DNA of 64,000 bases from Thiothrix winogradskyi (lineage in GTDB: Bacteria > Pseudomonadota > Gammaproteobacteria > Thiotrichales > Thiotrichaceae). The DNA lies in contig NZ_CP091244.1 in NCBI RefSeq assembly GCF_021650935.1, positions 558,001 through 622,000 of the forward strand, written 5' to 3'. Both the position numbers and the translations under genes were made by a program. Shown in pieces: positions 1 to 9,537 of this stretch. Under the pieces are notes generated by a model. It saw only the letters and a program-made list of their open reading frames with translations, was not told the origin of the DNA and did not search any database. Positions within the stretch are counted from its first letter, which is position 1. Each line of letters begins with the position of its first letter.

Positions 1-228
1 ATCCTTTATCTCACTTAAGACAGATCGCATAAAAAATGAAATTAAATCATTGTCATCTAACAATAGATTTCGTGCGCCAGAAACTGGACGAGCTGTCTTG
101 TTCAATGTTAAAAAAACTGATCGAGCTGCTTTTTCGAGACTATAATCACCATTATAGTTAATGTCTAAACTAGGAACTGTACATATGATTACTGGCAATT
201 CAACCTCTTTAAGATTGAATTGTCTAAT

Positions 229-1498
229 GGGAACCTCTAAAAACCCGGCGTATTGCAACGGTTAGCGTTGGCCTATCGGCATTTTGTTAAAAAAACACCA
301 ACCCATCTCAATTTTTAGCACACCAAGCCACAATCAGGTTGTTTTTCCGCATTTTTGCTGTTTTTTCGGGAATTTCTCCATCAAATGGGCACAACTCCGC
401 CCTCTCTGAGCGAACAGAGCCGACGCAGGTTATACACGGTTGCTTTGATGCTGAGGCCGAATACTGCCCGTGCCAACCCAATGCTGCGGATGGCTTTGCC
501 ACCCATCGCACAGATTGACCCAAACACATGCTCAACCCGTGCGCGGGGTCTGGCGATGCGGGTGTTGCGGCGTTTCTGGCAGTCGGATTGCGGCTTGCCT
601 TTCTTGGCTTTGTGCTGGATGTGTAACCGCCAGCTACCTTGGTTGAGGCGTTGTTCACGGGATTGGTCTTCATAACCTTTGTCCGCCCATACGTCACGGC
701 TGGTGTTGGCTCGGTCAAGCACCGCTTCAAAATGGTTGGTGTCATGCTCTTTGGCGGTGCTGATGTGGCGTTTGCGGATGAGTTTGTATTTCCGATCGGC
801 ACTGATACTGAGTTTGTAGCCGTGGTAGCTTTTGCCGTGTTTTTTCGTCCAGCTTGCTTCCGTATCCTTTTGGCGACGTTGGGCAGGTGTCCAGCCAGCG
901 GGTGTTGCCGCTTGTTCCAACAGCGCTTTTTCTTCTTTGTGGAAATGTTGTTTAGGGGCTTCCACCAGCGTGGCATCGACGATTTGACCACCACGGGCAA
1001 TAAAACCGTGTTGTTGTAATTGCCGTTGGACGGCATCAAACAGGGCATCCGCACCACCTGCCGCACTGATCCGTTCACGGAATACCCACAAGGTATTGGC
1101 ATCCGGGATCGTGCTGGAATGACGCAGGCCACAAAACCGTTGGAACGACAGCCGGTCAAGCAATTGGTATTCCAATGCCTCGTCCGACAGGTTGTACAGG
1201 TGTTGCAACACCAAGACCCGTACCATCAGTTCCGTTGGGTAGGGTGGACGGCCTCCTCGCTTGTCACTTGGGCGTGGGGCGATGTGGTCGATTTCTGCTG
1301 CCAAGGCGACAAAGTTGACGTGCTGGTTCAGCGTGGACAGCAGGTCGCCCTTGCGGTCGAGTTTCTGTTCACGCTCTTCGGCGGCAAACAGACTGGTTTT
1401 GATGGCACTTTTCTTGGGCATGGCTAGTAACGGGGCGGTGGCTCAGATGAGCATTTTCTCACATTTGTGTGGGTATCAGTGGGTTTTTAGAGGTTCCC
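229..1498 (-). mobile_element. IS5-family insertion sequence, complete
   Basis: The element is 1270 bp long with perfect 18-bp terminal inverted repeats: GGGAACCTCTAAAAACCC at 229-246 and its reverse complement at 1481-1498. It is flanked by the 4-bp direct repeat TAAT (225-228 and 1499-1502), the duplication length usual for the IS5 group. It holds one intact transposase gene read leftwards. The perfect repeats and clean target duplication suggest a recent insertion. It lies inside a DGQHR-domain gene whose frame is restored by its removal. Confidence 0.93.
381..1421 (-). CDS. IS5-family transposase
   Basis: This 346-residue DDE transposase catalyses movement of the surrounding element. An N-terminal IS5-type domain (residues about 20-130, with GGRPPYPTELMVRVLVLQHL) precedes the catalytic core. 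The likely acidic triad is the first D in QIVDATLVEAPKQ, the second in VWADKGYED and the glutamate in ARVEHVFGSI. Length and domain order are normal for the family, and there is no frameshift, so the element may be active. It is the only gene inside the inverted repeats. Confidence 0.93.
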   Translation of the reverse strand: MPKKSAIKTSLFAAEEREQKLDRKGDLLSTLNQHVNFVALAAEIDHIAPRPSDKRGGRPPYPTELMVRVLVLQHLYNLSDEALEYQLLDRLSFQRFCGLRHSSTIPDANTLWVFRERISAAGGADALFDAVQRQLQQHGFIARGGQIVDATLVEAPKQHFHKEEKALLEQAATPAGWTPAQRRQKDTEASWTKKHGKSYHGYKLSISADRKYKLIRKRHISTAKEHDTNHFEAVLDRANTSRDVWADKGYEDQSREQRLNQGSWRLHIQHKAKKGKPQSDCQKRRNTRIARPRARVEHVFGSICAMGGKAIRSIGLARAVFGLSIKATVYNLRRLCSLREGGVVPI

Positions 1499-2199
1499 TA
1501 ATGTAATCAGGAGTCCATTCTTCATAATATGGTTCATAAGGTTTTCTTTTGCTATCACTCCACTCATTATTGATGTTTCGGTATAAAGCTAACAATGCCA
1601 TTGCTCGATGTTGTCCATCAACAATAACAAGCTTGCATCTTTTATTGTTAAATCTAAATTTAACTAATTGCTTTTTCAATATGACATTGTTAGGCATCAT
1701 CGGTTGTTCAAACTGAAAAACCTCACTGCCAATTTCTCCTGAACGAGTAATATACCATTTAGCAATACCATTTTTCTTTTCATTTGACTCAAAAGCAGTA
1801 ACTTTAGGGTATCTTTTTTCTGGGTTTGCTCCGATGGATTCTATTGGCAAAGCCATTATGACTATAGGTGGAAAAAATTTTACGGAGACTGTATTTTCTT
1901 CATCTAAAATATAAGGAATTAACTTTGAAGATACCCTTGCATCATTAATATCCCTTTGCATTATTTGGTCAAAGTCTAAAGATTTTGTATCGAAAATTTC
2001 TCGAACAGGTGCTAATTCACTTAGTATTTGGCTATTTTGAGAGTTTTCAAAATCCAAACCAACATGTGTCAAAAAATATTTGACTTCAAGAGACGAATGC
2101 CCATCACTTCCATCTCCTATCTTAAAGGAACCAGTTGTTCCTTCTAATGTTGTATTGAGTGCTGATTCGACTTCGATTGAAAATGCATCTTCATTCATA

Positions 2200-2823
2200 T
2201 TAATTTCTTCCCAATACTGGATAATTAACCCGATTCAAAATATTTTCTAAGGAAACATGCATATTTTCATCTTTAGATGTTTCCTGAATAGTAATGTACA
2301 AATTGTTTAATCTAAACTTTCTTTTTACGACACGAGCCGCAAAGCTATCTTCATAGAAAAAATATTCGTCTACAATAGCTTTGTATTTTTGAATGTTATT
2401 TTTGTGTATTGTTATTCTCTGATGTAGATTTCCAGCCATTCCAATATACAAAGGTCTCATAAAGTTAGGTGATATATCCTTGAGTATCTTGGCTATTTCA
2501 AATAATGTTTCAGGCTTTTCACATAAACGCTCTAATAATCCTTGGGATATTTCATGCTTTGGGTATAATTCGCCTTGATACTTAAGTTTCAACTTTCCTT
2601 CAATTGATGCGACATATGGCTGTTCTTCATAGTGAGAAAAAATTTTCTCAATCAGAAAATCCCGCATAATTCGAGATTTGCATTCAAAACCTTTTTCTTC
2701 GTTTATTTTTTGAATGGTATATTCAATATCTCGCCTACCGATTTCATGCACATAATACCATGCATATATCCCTGGGGATTCAGGAATATGGCCTAATAAG
2801 ATTTGATTCCACGTTATTTTCAT
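2200..2823 (-). CDS. GIY-YIG-like protein of the PAPS-reductase/DGQHR operon
   Basis: This 207-residue protein shows a diverged GIY-YIG arrangement. PGIYAWYY lies near residue 18 and PLYIGMAGNLHQRITIH near residue 125, giving the paired GIY and YIG strands plus a downstream arginine and histidine. The long stretch between the motifs (about 100 residues) is unusual, since these motifs normally sit about 10-15 residues apart. The protein ends in NRVNYPVLGRN. It sits 3 nt after the PAPS-reductase gene and 1 nt before the DGQHR gene, so it is translated as part of the operon. A nuclease or nucleic-acid-binding role is plausible, but catalytic competence cannot be judged from the sequence alone. 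Confidence 0.7.
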   Translation of the reverse strand: MKITWNQILLGHIPESPGIYAWYYVHEIGRRDIEYTIQKINEEKGFECKSRIMRDFLIEKIFSHYEEQPYVASIEGKLKLKYQGELYPKHEISQGLLERLCEKPETLFEIAKILKDISPNFMRPLYIGMAGNLHQRITIHKNNIQKYKAIVDEYFFYEDSFAARVVKRKFRLNNLYITIQETSKDENMHVSLENILNRVNYPVLGRN

Positions 2824-3350
2824 ATGTTATAAAGAACAGATAATACAGGATTGGTCTTCAGGGTCATCATCATCCTGGTTCTTGAGCGTATCCTGCCATT
2901 TGACTGGATAAATGATATTTGCCTTACATACAGCTTTTTCTTTCTCCCTTTTCTCTGCATGTGCAACAACTTCTTCTAAGGTTTTTCCTTGTACCCACGT
3001 GTAACCTTGTCCTGCTTCTTTCTCAATACGGACTGCATCAGCAAACCGATCAGGATGGGCACGTTTCAATCCCAGCCATTCATCTTGGCGTTGAAAGAAA
3101 CAAAAATAGCACCCAGAACGACTACGCCATTGGTAATACTCAGGAATACCCACAGTATCTTCCAGAATTTTAAAAATATCTGCCCTGATCAAGCTATCTT
3201 CAATAAAAGGAAAAACAGCTTGAATGGTATCTTTTTGACTGACATACCCCTCTCGGTTTTCATCAGCCCGAATACCAATATAAGTCACGACTGGATCATC
3301 ACCGACAAAAGCTTCAAATGGTTTGATTTTCATCATGCGAGTACACCAAC

Positions 3351-4608
3351 TAGGGCAATCGCATTAAATATATCTTGTTTTACAAAGCCCTAAGTTTTAG
3401 GCTTGGTAGCCCCTGGTCTGCCTGTAACGATTTTTAGTAGGTAATCCTCATCCCAGCCTGCGTTAAGACGTTTGTTTTTCACGCCGAGCTTGACGGTTTT
3501 TTCGGTTTTGACCAAATTGAGGGCAATATGCCGAACAACCGCCATATTCGCATCGCTGTTACCGGAACGCATTCGTTGGTCATCTTCGCGGAAAGCGTAG
3601 TCCAATACCCAATGCAAATTGTTCTCGATGCCCCAATGCGCACGCACGATTTGCCCTAAACGTTCAGGGTTTGAGGCTTCCATACTGGTGATGAAGTAAC
3701 GGGTTTCTTCCGTGGTTTTGTCCTTGCATTCGCGGGTAGCCGTCACAGCAATGATGCTAGTGAGCTTAGGCCAATGAACATGGTCTTTCTTTAACCAGTC
3801 GATAGCTGATGTGGCGCGTACACTACGGGTCTCAATCCGTCCATGTCCACCGTCATAGCTGACATGTCCCACGGGTGGGCAGGTGTTAGCCGATTCAAAG
3901 AACAGCTTTACGTCTTGGTGAAGTGTGCCTTGATTACCCTTTAAGCTGAGCAGGTAATCTGCACCTTTGTCTACGATTTGTAGGGCAATGGCGGTTTGGC
4001 ATCCCATCGCATCCAGCGTCACCACTGCTCCTGCAATATCCAGTTGCATCAATAGTTTAGGGATGGCAGTGATTTCATTGGACTTGTCATCCACCCGCTG
4101 CTGACCTAGCACCAACTGGTTTTGAGTTGCCCAAGCACTGACCATGTAAATGGCCGACTTATCTGATGCGCTATCAAGGCTACGGCGCAGGCATTTACCA
4201 TCAATGGCAATGATTTCACCGTCACTAAGGTCGCCCAAGTCTGCCACCCAGCGACTAAAACACTCACTGAACTGCTGGGTGTCGATCAACCCAAAAACGC
4301 GCCCAAAGGTATCGTGTGACGGGATACCATGCTTCAAATCCAGTACGCTGGTGAACCACTTTTCTTTGGCTCTGCCAAACTGTTCGATGGATGCCCAGTC
4401 ATCCGCGCCGCAAATCACCGCGCACAGCGTGATAAAGAAAATGTCGCTCAGTTTGTGTCGCTTACGGCGATCTAAGCGTGGGTCAGGGATTGAAGCAAAG
4501 TGTTCGAGTATCGAGGCTGTCGGGCGGAGTTTCATCAGGCAACCAAAAGCATGAAAGGAAACAAGCTTAAGGGACTTTTGTCAAGACCATTTTAATGCGA
4601 TTACCCTA
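3351..4608 (-). mobile_element. ISAs1-family insertion sequence, complete
   Basis: The element is 1258 bp long. Its terminal inverted repeats begin TAGGGCAATCGCATTAAA on the left (3351) and TAGGGTAATCGCATTAAA as the reverse complement of the right end (4608), differing at one position over 18 bp. It is flanked by the 10-bp direct repeat GTACACCAAC (3341-3350 and 4609-4618). Repeat length and transposase type fit ISAs1. It splits the PAPS-reductase gene of the defence-like operon. Confidence 0.93.
3390..4535 (-). CDS. ISAs1-family transposase
   Basis: This 381-residue transposase has the ISAs1 layout. An N-terminal domain contains IPDPRLDRRKRHKLSDIFFI, followed by a DDE core with AIDGKCLRRS, VTLDAMGCQ and the late segment HWGIENNLHWVLDYAFREDD. 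The frame is intact and of normal length. It is the only gene of the element at 3351-4608 and is read in the same direction as the operon it interrupts. Confidence 0.93.
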   Translation of the reverse strand: MKLRPTASILEHFASIPDPRLDRRKRHKLSDIFFITLCAVICGADDWASIEQFGRAKEKWFTSVLDLKHGIPSHDTFGRVFGLIDTQQFSECFSRWVADLGDLSDGEIIAIDGKCLRRSLDSASDKSAIYMVSAWATQNQLVLGQQRVDDKSNEITAIPKLLMQLDIAGAVVTLDAMGCQTAIALQIVDKGADYLLSLKGNQGTLHQDVKLFFESANTCPPVGHVSYDGGHGRIETRSVRATSAIDWLKKDHVHWPKLTSIIAVTATRECKDKTTEETRYFITSMEASNPERLGQIVRAHWGIENNLHWVLDYAFREDDQRMRSGNSDANMAVVRHIALNLVKTEKTVKLGVKNKRLNAGWDEDYLLKIVTGRPGATKPKT

Positions 4609-4911
4609 GTACACCAACGTTGCTTGGGAGATGGCAAGTAATTATTGTGCAACTTTAACCAGTGTTCAAAGTTCCGCTCTGAACTCAGGTATTCGATTTT
4701 CTTACCTAAATATGCCTCAAGTTTCTCAAGAAAATCATAGACTTCTGGTAGTTCGGCTCCTGTATCAGTGAAAAAGTACTCTACTCGATTGTGAATTTCC
4801 GGGTAATGATCTCTAAGGTAAATTGCAAGAGCCGCACTATCCTTTCCACCCGACAAGCCTAATACGTGGCGTGAATTATCAAGTTGCGAAGCTTCATGTA
4901 TGCTTAGATGC

Positions 4912-7900
4912 TTAGTCACGCTTCACCTTCCTAAGTTTTGGCTGAGAAATATTGACAGTCTTCTGAGATGACTGATAATCAGACAAGAAATCATCCAATA
5001 ATTCTGCTAATACAGCAAGTTGTAATTCCTTATCCACGCTCGAAAGCTCATATTGGATACATTGCTTCAACTTATCGGTGGCTATTCGCTGATTTTTGCT
5101 TATGGCTACGGGTTGTTGACGTTCAGGTGAACCCTTCCGAATAGATTTGACTAAGATGACATCAAATTCATCATCTGTTTGCCGTTTTCTTTGGTCATGG
5201 ATGCGTAAAGACTCAAGATCAAGCATTCGTCGAGAATACTCGCTCAACCGCCAATCCGCTTGTGTCTTATCACCATCAAGCCATTTCTCTGGCGATTTCT
5301 TACCAAGAAACATCAAAATACCGATAAACCAATCGTGATCAACCTTATCCGTATTGGTAAGACGGTTGATGAATGCTTTCAATCCATCGGTATCTACCGT
5401 ATATATTTCAAGTCCTATATAACGCCCTGTGATGTGTCGCATCTCAGAAATCGTTGCATCGGCGTTTAGACGTAGAGCCTGTGCCAATAGTTTTTGCTGC
5501 TCATCTAACATCTTGGAATAAGCATGTTTCAATGCGCTCAATGTATCTTTTAACTTTTCAACATAGCCATCGAATTTGGCTTGTTCGGTTGCTCTTATCT
5601 CGAAACCTAGTGCTTGGGGAATTCCCTCAAACAATAATTGTTCGGGTGATTTAGATAAGTGGAATGCATTACGGAATGCCTTAGCGTGTTCAGGCAAGTC
5701 ACTAGTCTTTTGTGTGTATTCATTCAAACCACCCACAAATGTAGCTAGTGGTTTGATAGCCTGAACTACACTTCGTGTCTTGCCATCGGTGAATAAGGCA
5801 GTCATGTATTCTTTGAAAATAGTGGCGCGGATACCTTCAATTCTAAACAGTTGCACCTTGAACAGTTCTGGTGTTTTCACAAAACGTTCTAAGACATCTT
5901 TACTGAGTGTCGGGAGGTACTGACCGTCTTCGTATAAAGCTAATTCGTCTTGATGTACAAAGTAAGCCGCCAAATACAACACAGGCAACACACCATTTTT
6001 TAGACCAAATGGTATTGAAGTTAAGATGCCATCCAGATCACTGAAAGGTCGAGCTTTCTGCTCAGTTGAATTCAGAAACTCCTCAATTTCCGTCCAAGTT
6101 GCCTGTAAAGAACTGCCACTAGTGGGTGAGAAAAATCCCCATTTACCTGTTTCATCCTGCCGATGAATGCCGGACTCACGCAATAACGCAAGATACATAG
6201 CTTTTTCAGGCGGGAATTTTTCAATACCTAAAGCTTCTTCATCTGGATGCAACAGCATCATTTCAAGTAATTTGTTACGCCCTGCGGCTGCTTGGCTTGA
6301 TGGTTTGTCGCGGTTGATCAGTTCATTTTTGATCGTTGGCATTCGGCAATACAAGCTACCTAATATGTCAGATAGTTTGTTTTGAAACGTCCGTTTACCA
6401 TCAATCTGAACAGGTTTACCTCGCCAATACCATTGGCTACGTTGAGGCTGCTCTAACAGTAGGTGAACTTGAGTTTCTTCCGCCTGTAGTGCCGCTTGGT
6501 AGTAATCTCTGAACTCTCGTTGTGCGACTGAATCAGAATGTAGCTCTTGGGATTTGTTTTGCACGGCTTCTAATGCTAAAACATCGGCAACTGCATCGCG
6601 TAGTGCTGCTGCATGAGGGTATTTCACCAATACATCAAGCGGCGAGGCATGAGCAACGACTTGCTTAATAAAGGTTTCATCGTCCCGTTGATCTTCAGCG
6701 AGATAGAAAACAATACGCGGAACACTCGCACTTTCGCCAATTTGATTCACTGAACTGGCATCAGTAAACGCCGTCGTGAAATAGTGCATTGCTCCTTTTT
6801 GAATGGAGAATTTGCGTGCAACAATCGGCATTCCACCATGTTGCCTACTAAGGCGTTCTGCAAGGCTGAATACACCTAATTTACCGCGTTCTTCCTGCAA
6901 GCGGAGTTCTAAATCAAAGTCACTACCTTGCCATACACGGTACTCGTTGTTGTACTTGCGTAATTGTAGAACTGCACGTTTCTGCAACACTTCCAACGCA
7001 TTCGTGACAGCATCAGAGTCATGCAAACAATAACTGAGGATTTCCTTAGAGGCTTTTAAGCCCGCTTGCGCCCCGATCAGATTCAACAAACCAACGGTTT
7101 TCAGAACTCTCACTGCATCAGGGTTGTCATCGCCTAAACGCTCTAACGCGGTGACAACTTCTGTCCAACGACGATGTGTAAGATGGTCAACGACCGCAGC
7201 AGGTTGGTTACTAATAAAGTAGTCGTAAATTTCCCAAGGGTAAATCCAATCACCAAGACGCTCTAAACGTTTGAGACTATCCTGAAATCCAAATGCCTCT
7301 GTGCTTCCCAAATAGTTGAATAAGGTGCGCTCATTTTGAGCCACTTTTTGGCAAAGCAGTGGCAACAACAATGCACTGATAGGGTGTAACGGATAGCATT
7401 GTTGGAACAATTGACTAGCAGAATGCTGATCTAAAGTGCTTGGCAAAGCCTGCCACTTACCTAATAAATCAGATAATTGTTCTGTTTCTTTCGTTACTGC
7501 CTTTGGAAGTTTTTTAGGTTGTTCAACGGCTTTACTAACAATTCGTAAAGTTTGTTCTGCGGACTCTAGGAAAGGAATAACTTCAAAACGTCCTTGAACT
7601 TTTGCCCATTCATTACGTTGAGTACGACCTAATCCACGCGCATATTGTTCAAACGATTGGTGCAGCAACACGAACACTGAAAGAATTGCTCCTTTCTCAT
7701 CTTCACAGCCTTTATATGCCTGCTCAGCCAATGCTTGTAACAAGTAAATATCGTTTGCTTCAGGGTGACGAGCTTCATACTCTAGGAACTTACCTAGCTC
7801 ATCAATCACAATCAAAACACCGTAGCCTCCTGCACTAGCCACTGCTTCTTGTAACTGGTTGATCGTATCAATCGTTTCCGTAACGGTAATATGATCTTGT

Positions 7901-8388
7901 GCAGATAAGTGAGCTAATTGTTCAAGTACTAACGGATACTGCCGTTGTCCACGAGAGAAGAATGCCGTAGCTCCCTCATGTAATGATTTAGCAAGTCGTT
8001 TACTTAGTGGCTCAGGGCTGCCGGTCAAGAAAACTCTGCAATGCTCCAATGACTCCCCATTTTCATCCCAAAACTGGTCAATAACTATCTCATTGCAACG
8101 TGCTAGGACTGCTTGAGCCGCATCCGTGGCTACATCATCTGCTGCGCCTAACAAGTGCGAAAGAAATACGGCAAAGGATGACTTTCCCGAACCATATGGC
8201 CCCATTAGCGTCCATGCGCGAGGCATACTTTTCACTGTTGTAATGGTTTCGCCGACACGCGCCAATGTATCCAATGCACGAGTGGTTGGAATATAGGCAT
8301 TAACAATAGCTAGTGAGTCAGCATCGCGCTCAAGGTTAATTGAACGTGTGTAATTTGTATTGACTTGTATTTGTCCGGCTAAGCTCAT
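4912..8388 (-). CDS. Large BrxC-like P-loop ATPase of the defence-like operon
   Basis: This 1158-residue ATPase has Walker A GPYGSGKS at residues 63-70 and a Walker B strand VLIVIDELGKF at about 191-201. Size, the GPYGSGKSS motif and the long C-terminal region resemble BrxC/PglY-type ATPases of BREX systems; other large defence ATPases remain possible. It overlaps the upstream DUF4007 gene by 4 nt and the downstream PAPS-reductase gene by 8 nt, so translation is probably coupled. The frame is intact. I infer that it is the ATP-driven core of a DNA-modification or restriction complex. No PglZ or PglX gene is visible, although they could lie beyond the left edge. Confidence 0.75.
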   Translation of the reverse strand: MSLAGQIQVNTNYTRSINLERDADSLAIVNAYIPTTRALDTLARVGETITTVKSMPRAWTLMGPYGSGKSSFAVFLSHLLGAADDVATDAAQAVLARCNEIVIDQFWDENGESLEHCRVFLTGSPEPLSKRLAKSLHEGATAFFSRGQRQYPLVLEQLAHLSAQDHITVTETIDTINQLQEAVASAGGYGVLIVIDELGKFLEYEARHPEANDIYLLQALAEQAYKGCEDEKGAILSVFVLLHQSFEQYARGLGRTQRNEWAKVQGRFEVIPFLESAEQTLRIVSKAVEQPKKLPKAVTKETEQLSDLLGKWQALPSTLDQHSASQLFQQCYPLHPISALLLPLLCQKVAQNERTLFNYLGSTEAFGFQDSLKRLERLGDWIYPWEIYDYFISNQPAAVVDHLTHRRWTEVVTALERLGDDNPDAVRVLKTVGLLNLIGAQAGLKASKEILSYCLHDSDAVTNALEVLQKRAVLQLRKYNNEYRVWQGSDFDLELRLQEERGKLGVFSLAERLSRQHGGMPIVARKFSIQKGAMHYFTTAFTDASSVNQIGESASVPRIVFYLAEDQRDDETFIKQVVAHASPLDVLVKYPHAAALRDAVADVLALEAVQNKSQELHSDSVAQREFRDYYQAALQAEETQVHLLLEQPQRSQWYWRGKPVQIDGKRTFQNKLSDILGSLYCRMPTIKNELINRDKPSSQAAAGRNKLLEMMLLHPDEEALGIEKFPPEKAMYLALLRESGIHRQDETGKWGFFSPTSGSSLQATWTEIEEFLNSTEQKARPFSDLDGILTSIPFGLKNGVLPVLYLAAYFVHQDELALYEDGQYLPTLSKDVLERFVKTPELFKVQLFRIEGIRATIFKEYMTALFTDGKTRSVVQAIKPLATFVGGLNEYTQKTSDLPEHAKAFRNAFHLSKSPEQLLFEGIPQALGFEIRATEQAKFDGYVEKLKDTLSALKHAYSKMLDEQQKLLAQALRLNADATISEMRHITGRYIGLEIYTVDTDGLKAFINRLTNTDKVDHDWFIGILMFLGKKSPEKWLDGDKTQADWRLSEYSRRMLDLESLRIHDQRKRQTDDEFDVILVKSIRKGSPERQQPVAISKNQRIATDKLKQCIQYELSSVDKELQLAVLAELLDDFLSDYQSSQKTVNISQPKLRKVKRD

Positions 8389-9317
8389 GCTGCTGCCTCA
8401 ATAAAGTTCGATTGTTTGTAGTAACGGCGCAGGTAACTCATAGGTTCAAGTTGGGCATCACTTGTTCTGAAAAGCACTCTGACTCCTGCTGTTTCCCGAA
8501 ACCTGAATGGCGTATCTTTTCTCTGCTCTAATTTTTCTAGTTTATAGAGAAAAGCACTTTCAGTCAGGCAAAATACGGCTCCCGGTGCTGGATAGTCATT
8601 TTTGCCATACATCAAATCTTCGATAGCCAATGCCTTTTCTCCTGTCGCATTGAACAGCGATGCAACTGCATAAGCAAGCACCTCGATAGGCAAGTGTCCA
8701 TGATCGCCCACCTGTACCTTGTATGTTTTGTTGTCAGGTAATAATGACAAGAGTTTGATGGATGCAAACGGCGTATCTAAAAACTCGTCTGAGAACTGCT
8801 TAGCTTTCGGGCGGGTATCGGAATACATACGCAAAGCGACAGCTACATCATTTTTAAGTGTGTTTTTAGATGGTTTTATATTGCTATTCTGTTTTAAAAA
8901 ATCCACTAAAGAATCAATAGCTTGTTCTGATGTAAATTCTGGTTTGTGATAACGATTGAACATCCAGTAGGCGCAAGTTGCCTGTTCAGGATTGCTTGCC
9001 ATGTGCCAATGTAATAACCAAATTGTAGCTTCATCCTCAAGATAGGGATCAACACCTTCGTTCTCATCAAAGATGAAATGCCCCAGTTTTGTCGGATGGT
9101 AGCCTGTTCCTGTTTTTTCGATGATTTGGGTAGCTTGCGCCCAGTAACGAATAGCATTGACCATGTTTTTACCAACGCCAAGTCTAACAGTCGCATCATC
9201 TGCATCAAATACTGCGGAATCAGTTACTACCTCTTGATAGGCTTTGGTCAGCCAACTGTAACGCAAGGGGAATGTTTCATGTCTGCCGAAAGACATGCTT
9301 TTAGGGTTAAATTTCAT
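8385..9317 (-). CDS. DUF4007 family protein
   Basis: This 310-residue protein matches the DUF4007 pattern: the N-terminus FGRHETFPLRYSWLTKAY, then RLGVGKNMVNAIRYWAQA and TKLGHFIFDENEGVDPYLED. Members of this family are commonly found beside PAPS-reductase-like genes in defence clusters, as here. The segment VRLGVGKNMVNAIRYW resembles a helix-turn-helix, so DNA binding is possible. The start overlaps the small upstream gene by 11 nt and the end overlaps the ATPase gene by 4 nt. The exact biochemical role of the family is not known to me. Confidence 0.82.
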   Translation of the reverse strand: MKFNPKSMSFGRHETFPLRYSWLTKAYQEVVTDSAVFDADDATVRLGVGKNMVNAIRYWAQATQIIEKTGTGYHPTKLGHFIFDENEGVDPYLEDEATIWLLHWHMASNPEQATCAYWMFNRYHKPEFTSEQAIDSLVDFLKQNSNIKPSKNTLKNDVAVALRMYSDTRPKAKQFSDEFLDTPFASIKLLSLLPDNKTYKVQVGDHGHLPIEVLAYAVASLFNATGEKALAIEDLMYGKNDYPAPGAVFCLTESAFLYKLEKLEQRKDTPFRFRETAGVRVLFRTSDAQLEPMSYLRRYYKQSNFIEAAA

Positions 9318-9522
9318 GATTTGTAACCTTTACGCTAACGCTAGGAGGTGCATGATGTGTGAATCCTAGTGTTAGTTGTTGTTTGCCCTTTAGGAAGTTT
9401 TCAACATGAGCAAGAAACCACGCCTTCATATTTGAATTTTCTTTTTCAAGTTGTTCGTATAGCTCTTGTTTGGTTTCTGGGTCAATTTCGATGACAATTC
9501 GACCACTTGTTCCCCTAGCCAT
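9307..9522 (-). CDS. Small ribbon-helix-helix-like protein, first gene of the operon
   Basis: The 71-residue product has a basic N-terminus and a pattern like Arc/MetJ ribbon-helix-helix proteins: a strand GRIVIEID, then helices PETKQELYEQLEKE and MKAWFLAHVENFLK. Its stop overlaps the DUF4007 start by 11 nt, and a GAGG Shine-Dalgarno sequence lies about 9 nt before the ATG. Directly repeated GTTACATTACA/GTAACATTACA lies 16-45 nt upstream. I infer an autoregulatory DNA-binding protein that controls the operon. The match to ribbon-helix-helix is by pattern only. Confidence 0.6.
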   Translation of the reverse strand: MARGTSGRIVIEIDPETKQELYEQLEKENSNMKAWFLAHVENFLKGKQQLTLGFTHHAPPSVSVKVTNHEI

Positions 9523-9537
9523 GCCTTAAGCCTCAAT

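Larger units (their letters stand above)
1..2198 (-). pseudogene. DGQHR-domain protein, interrupted by an IS5-type element and cut by the left edge
   Basis: The intact first part (2198 down to 1499) carries the signature VDGQHR followed by RAMALLALY, typical of DGQHR-domain proteins such as DndB, which acts with DNA phosphorothioation genes. An insertion sequence at 229-1498 ends the frame artificially with REPLKTH. Removing it with one copy of the 4-bp duplication TAAT (225-228, 1499-1502) joins ...TPDYI to RQFNLKEVELPVIICTVPSL, then LTLNKTARPVSGARNLLLDDND, open to base 1. That later part matches the usual DGQHR C-terminal half (N-K-T-A-R..LLLDD). At least 308 residues are visible and the stop lies outside the window. 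It starts 1 nt after the GIY-YIG gene, so it is the last visible gene of the operon. The role in DNA modification or its regulation is inferred from family and context only. Confidence 0.85.
2827..4919 (-). pseudogene. PAPS-reductase/DndC-like ATP pyrophosphatase, split by an ISAs1 element
   Basis: Family members cleave ATP at a PP-loop and take part in sulfur transfer; DndC and BREX type 4 BrxP are defence-associated examples. The N-terminal fragment (4919 to 4609) has the PP-loop SGGKDS at residues 23-28 and FTDTGAELPEVYDFL. The C-terminal fragment (3340 to 2827) has KIKPFEAF, YIGIRADE and two cysteine clusters, GCYFCFFQR and CIICSL, possibly Fe-S or Zn ligands. Removing the insertion and one copy of the 10-bp duplication joins RWCTR to MMKIKPFE in frame, giving a 274-residue protein. 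The start overlaps the ATPase stop by 8 nt (4912-4919). As it stands the gene cannot make the full protein. Confidence 0.93.
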
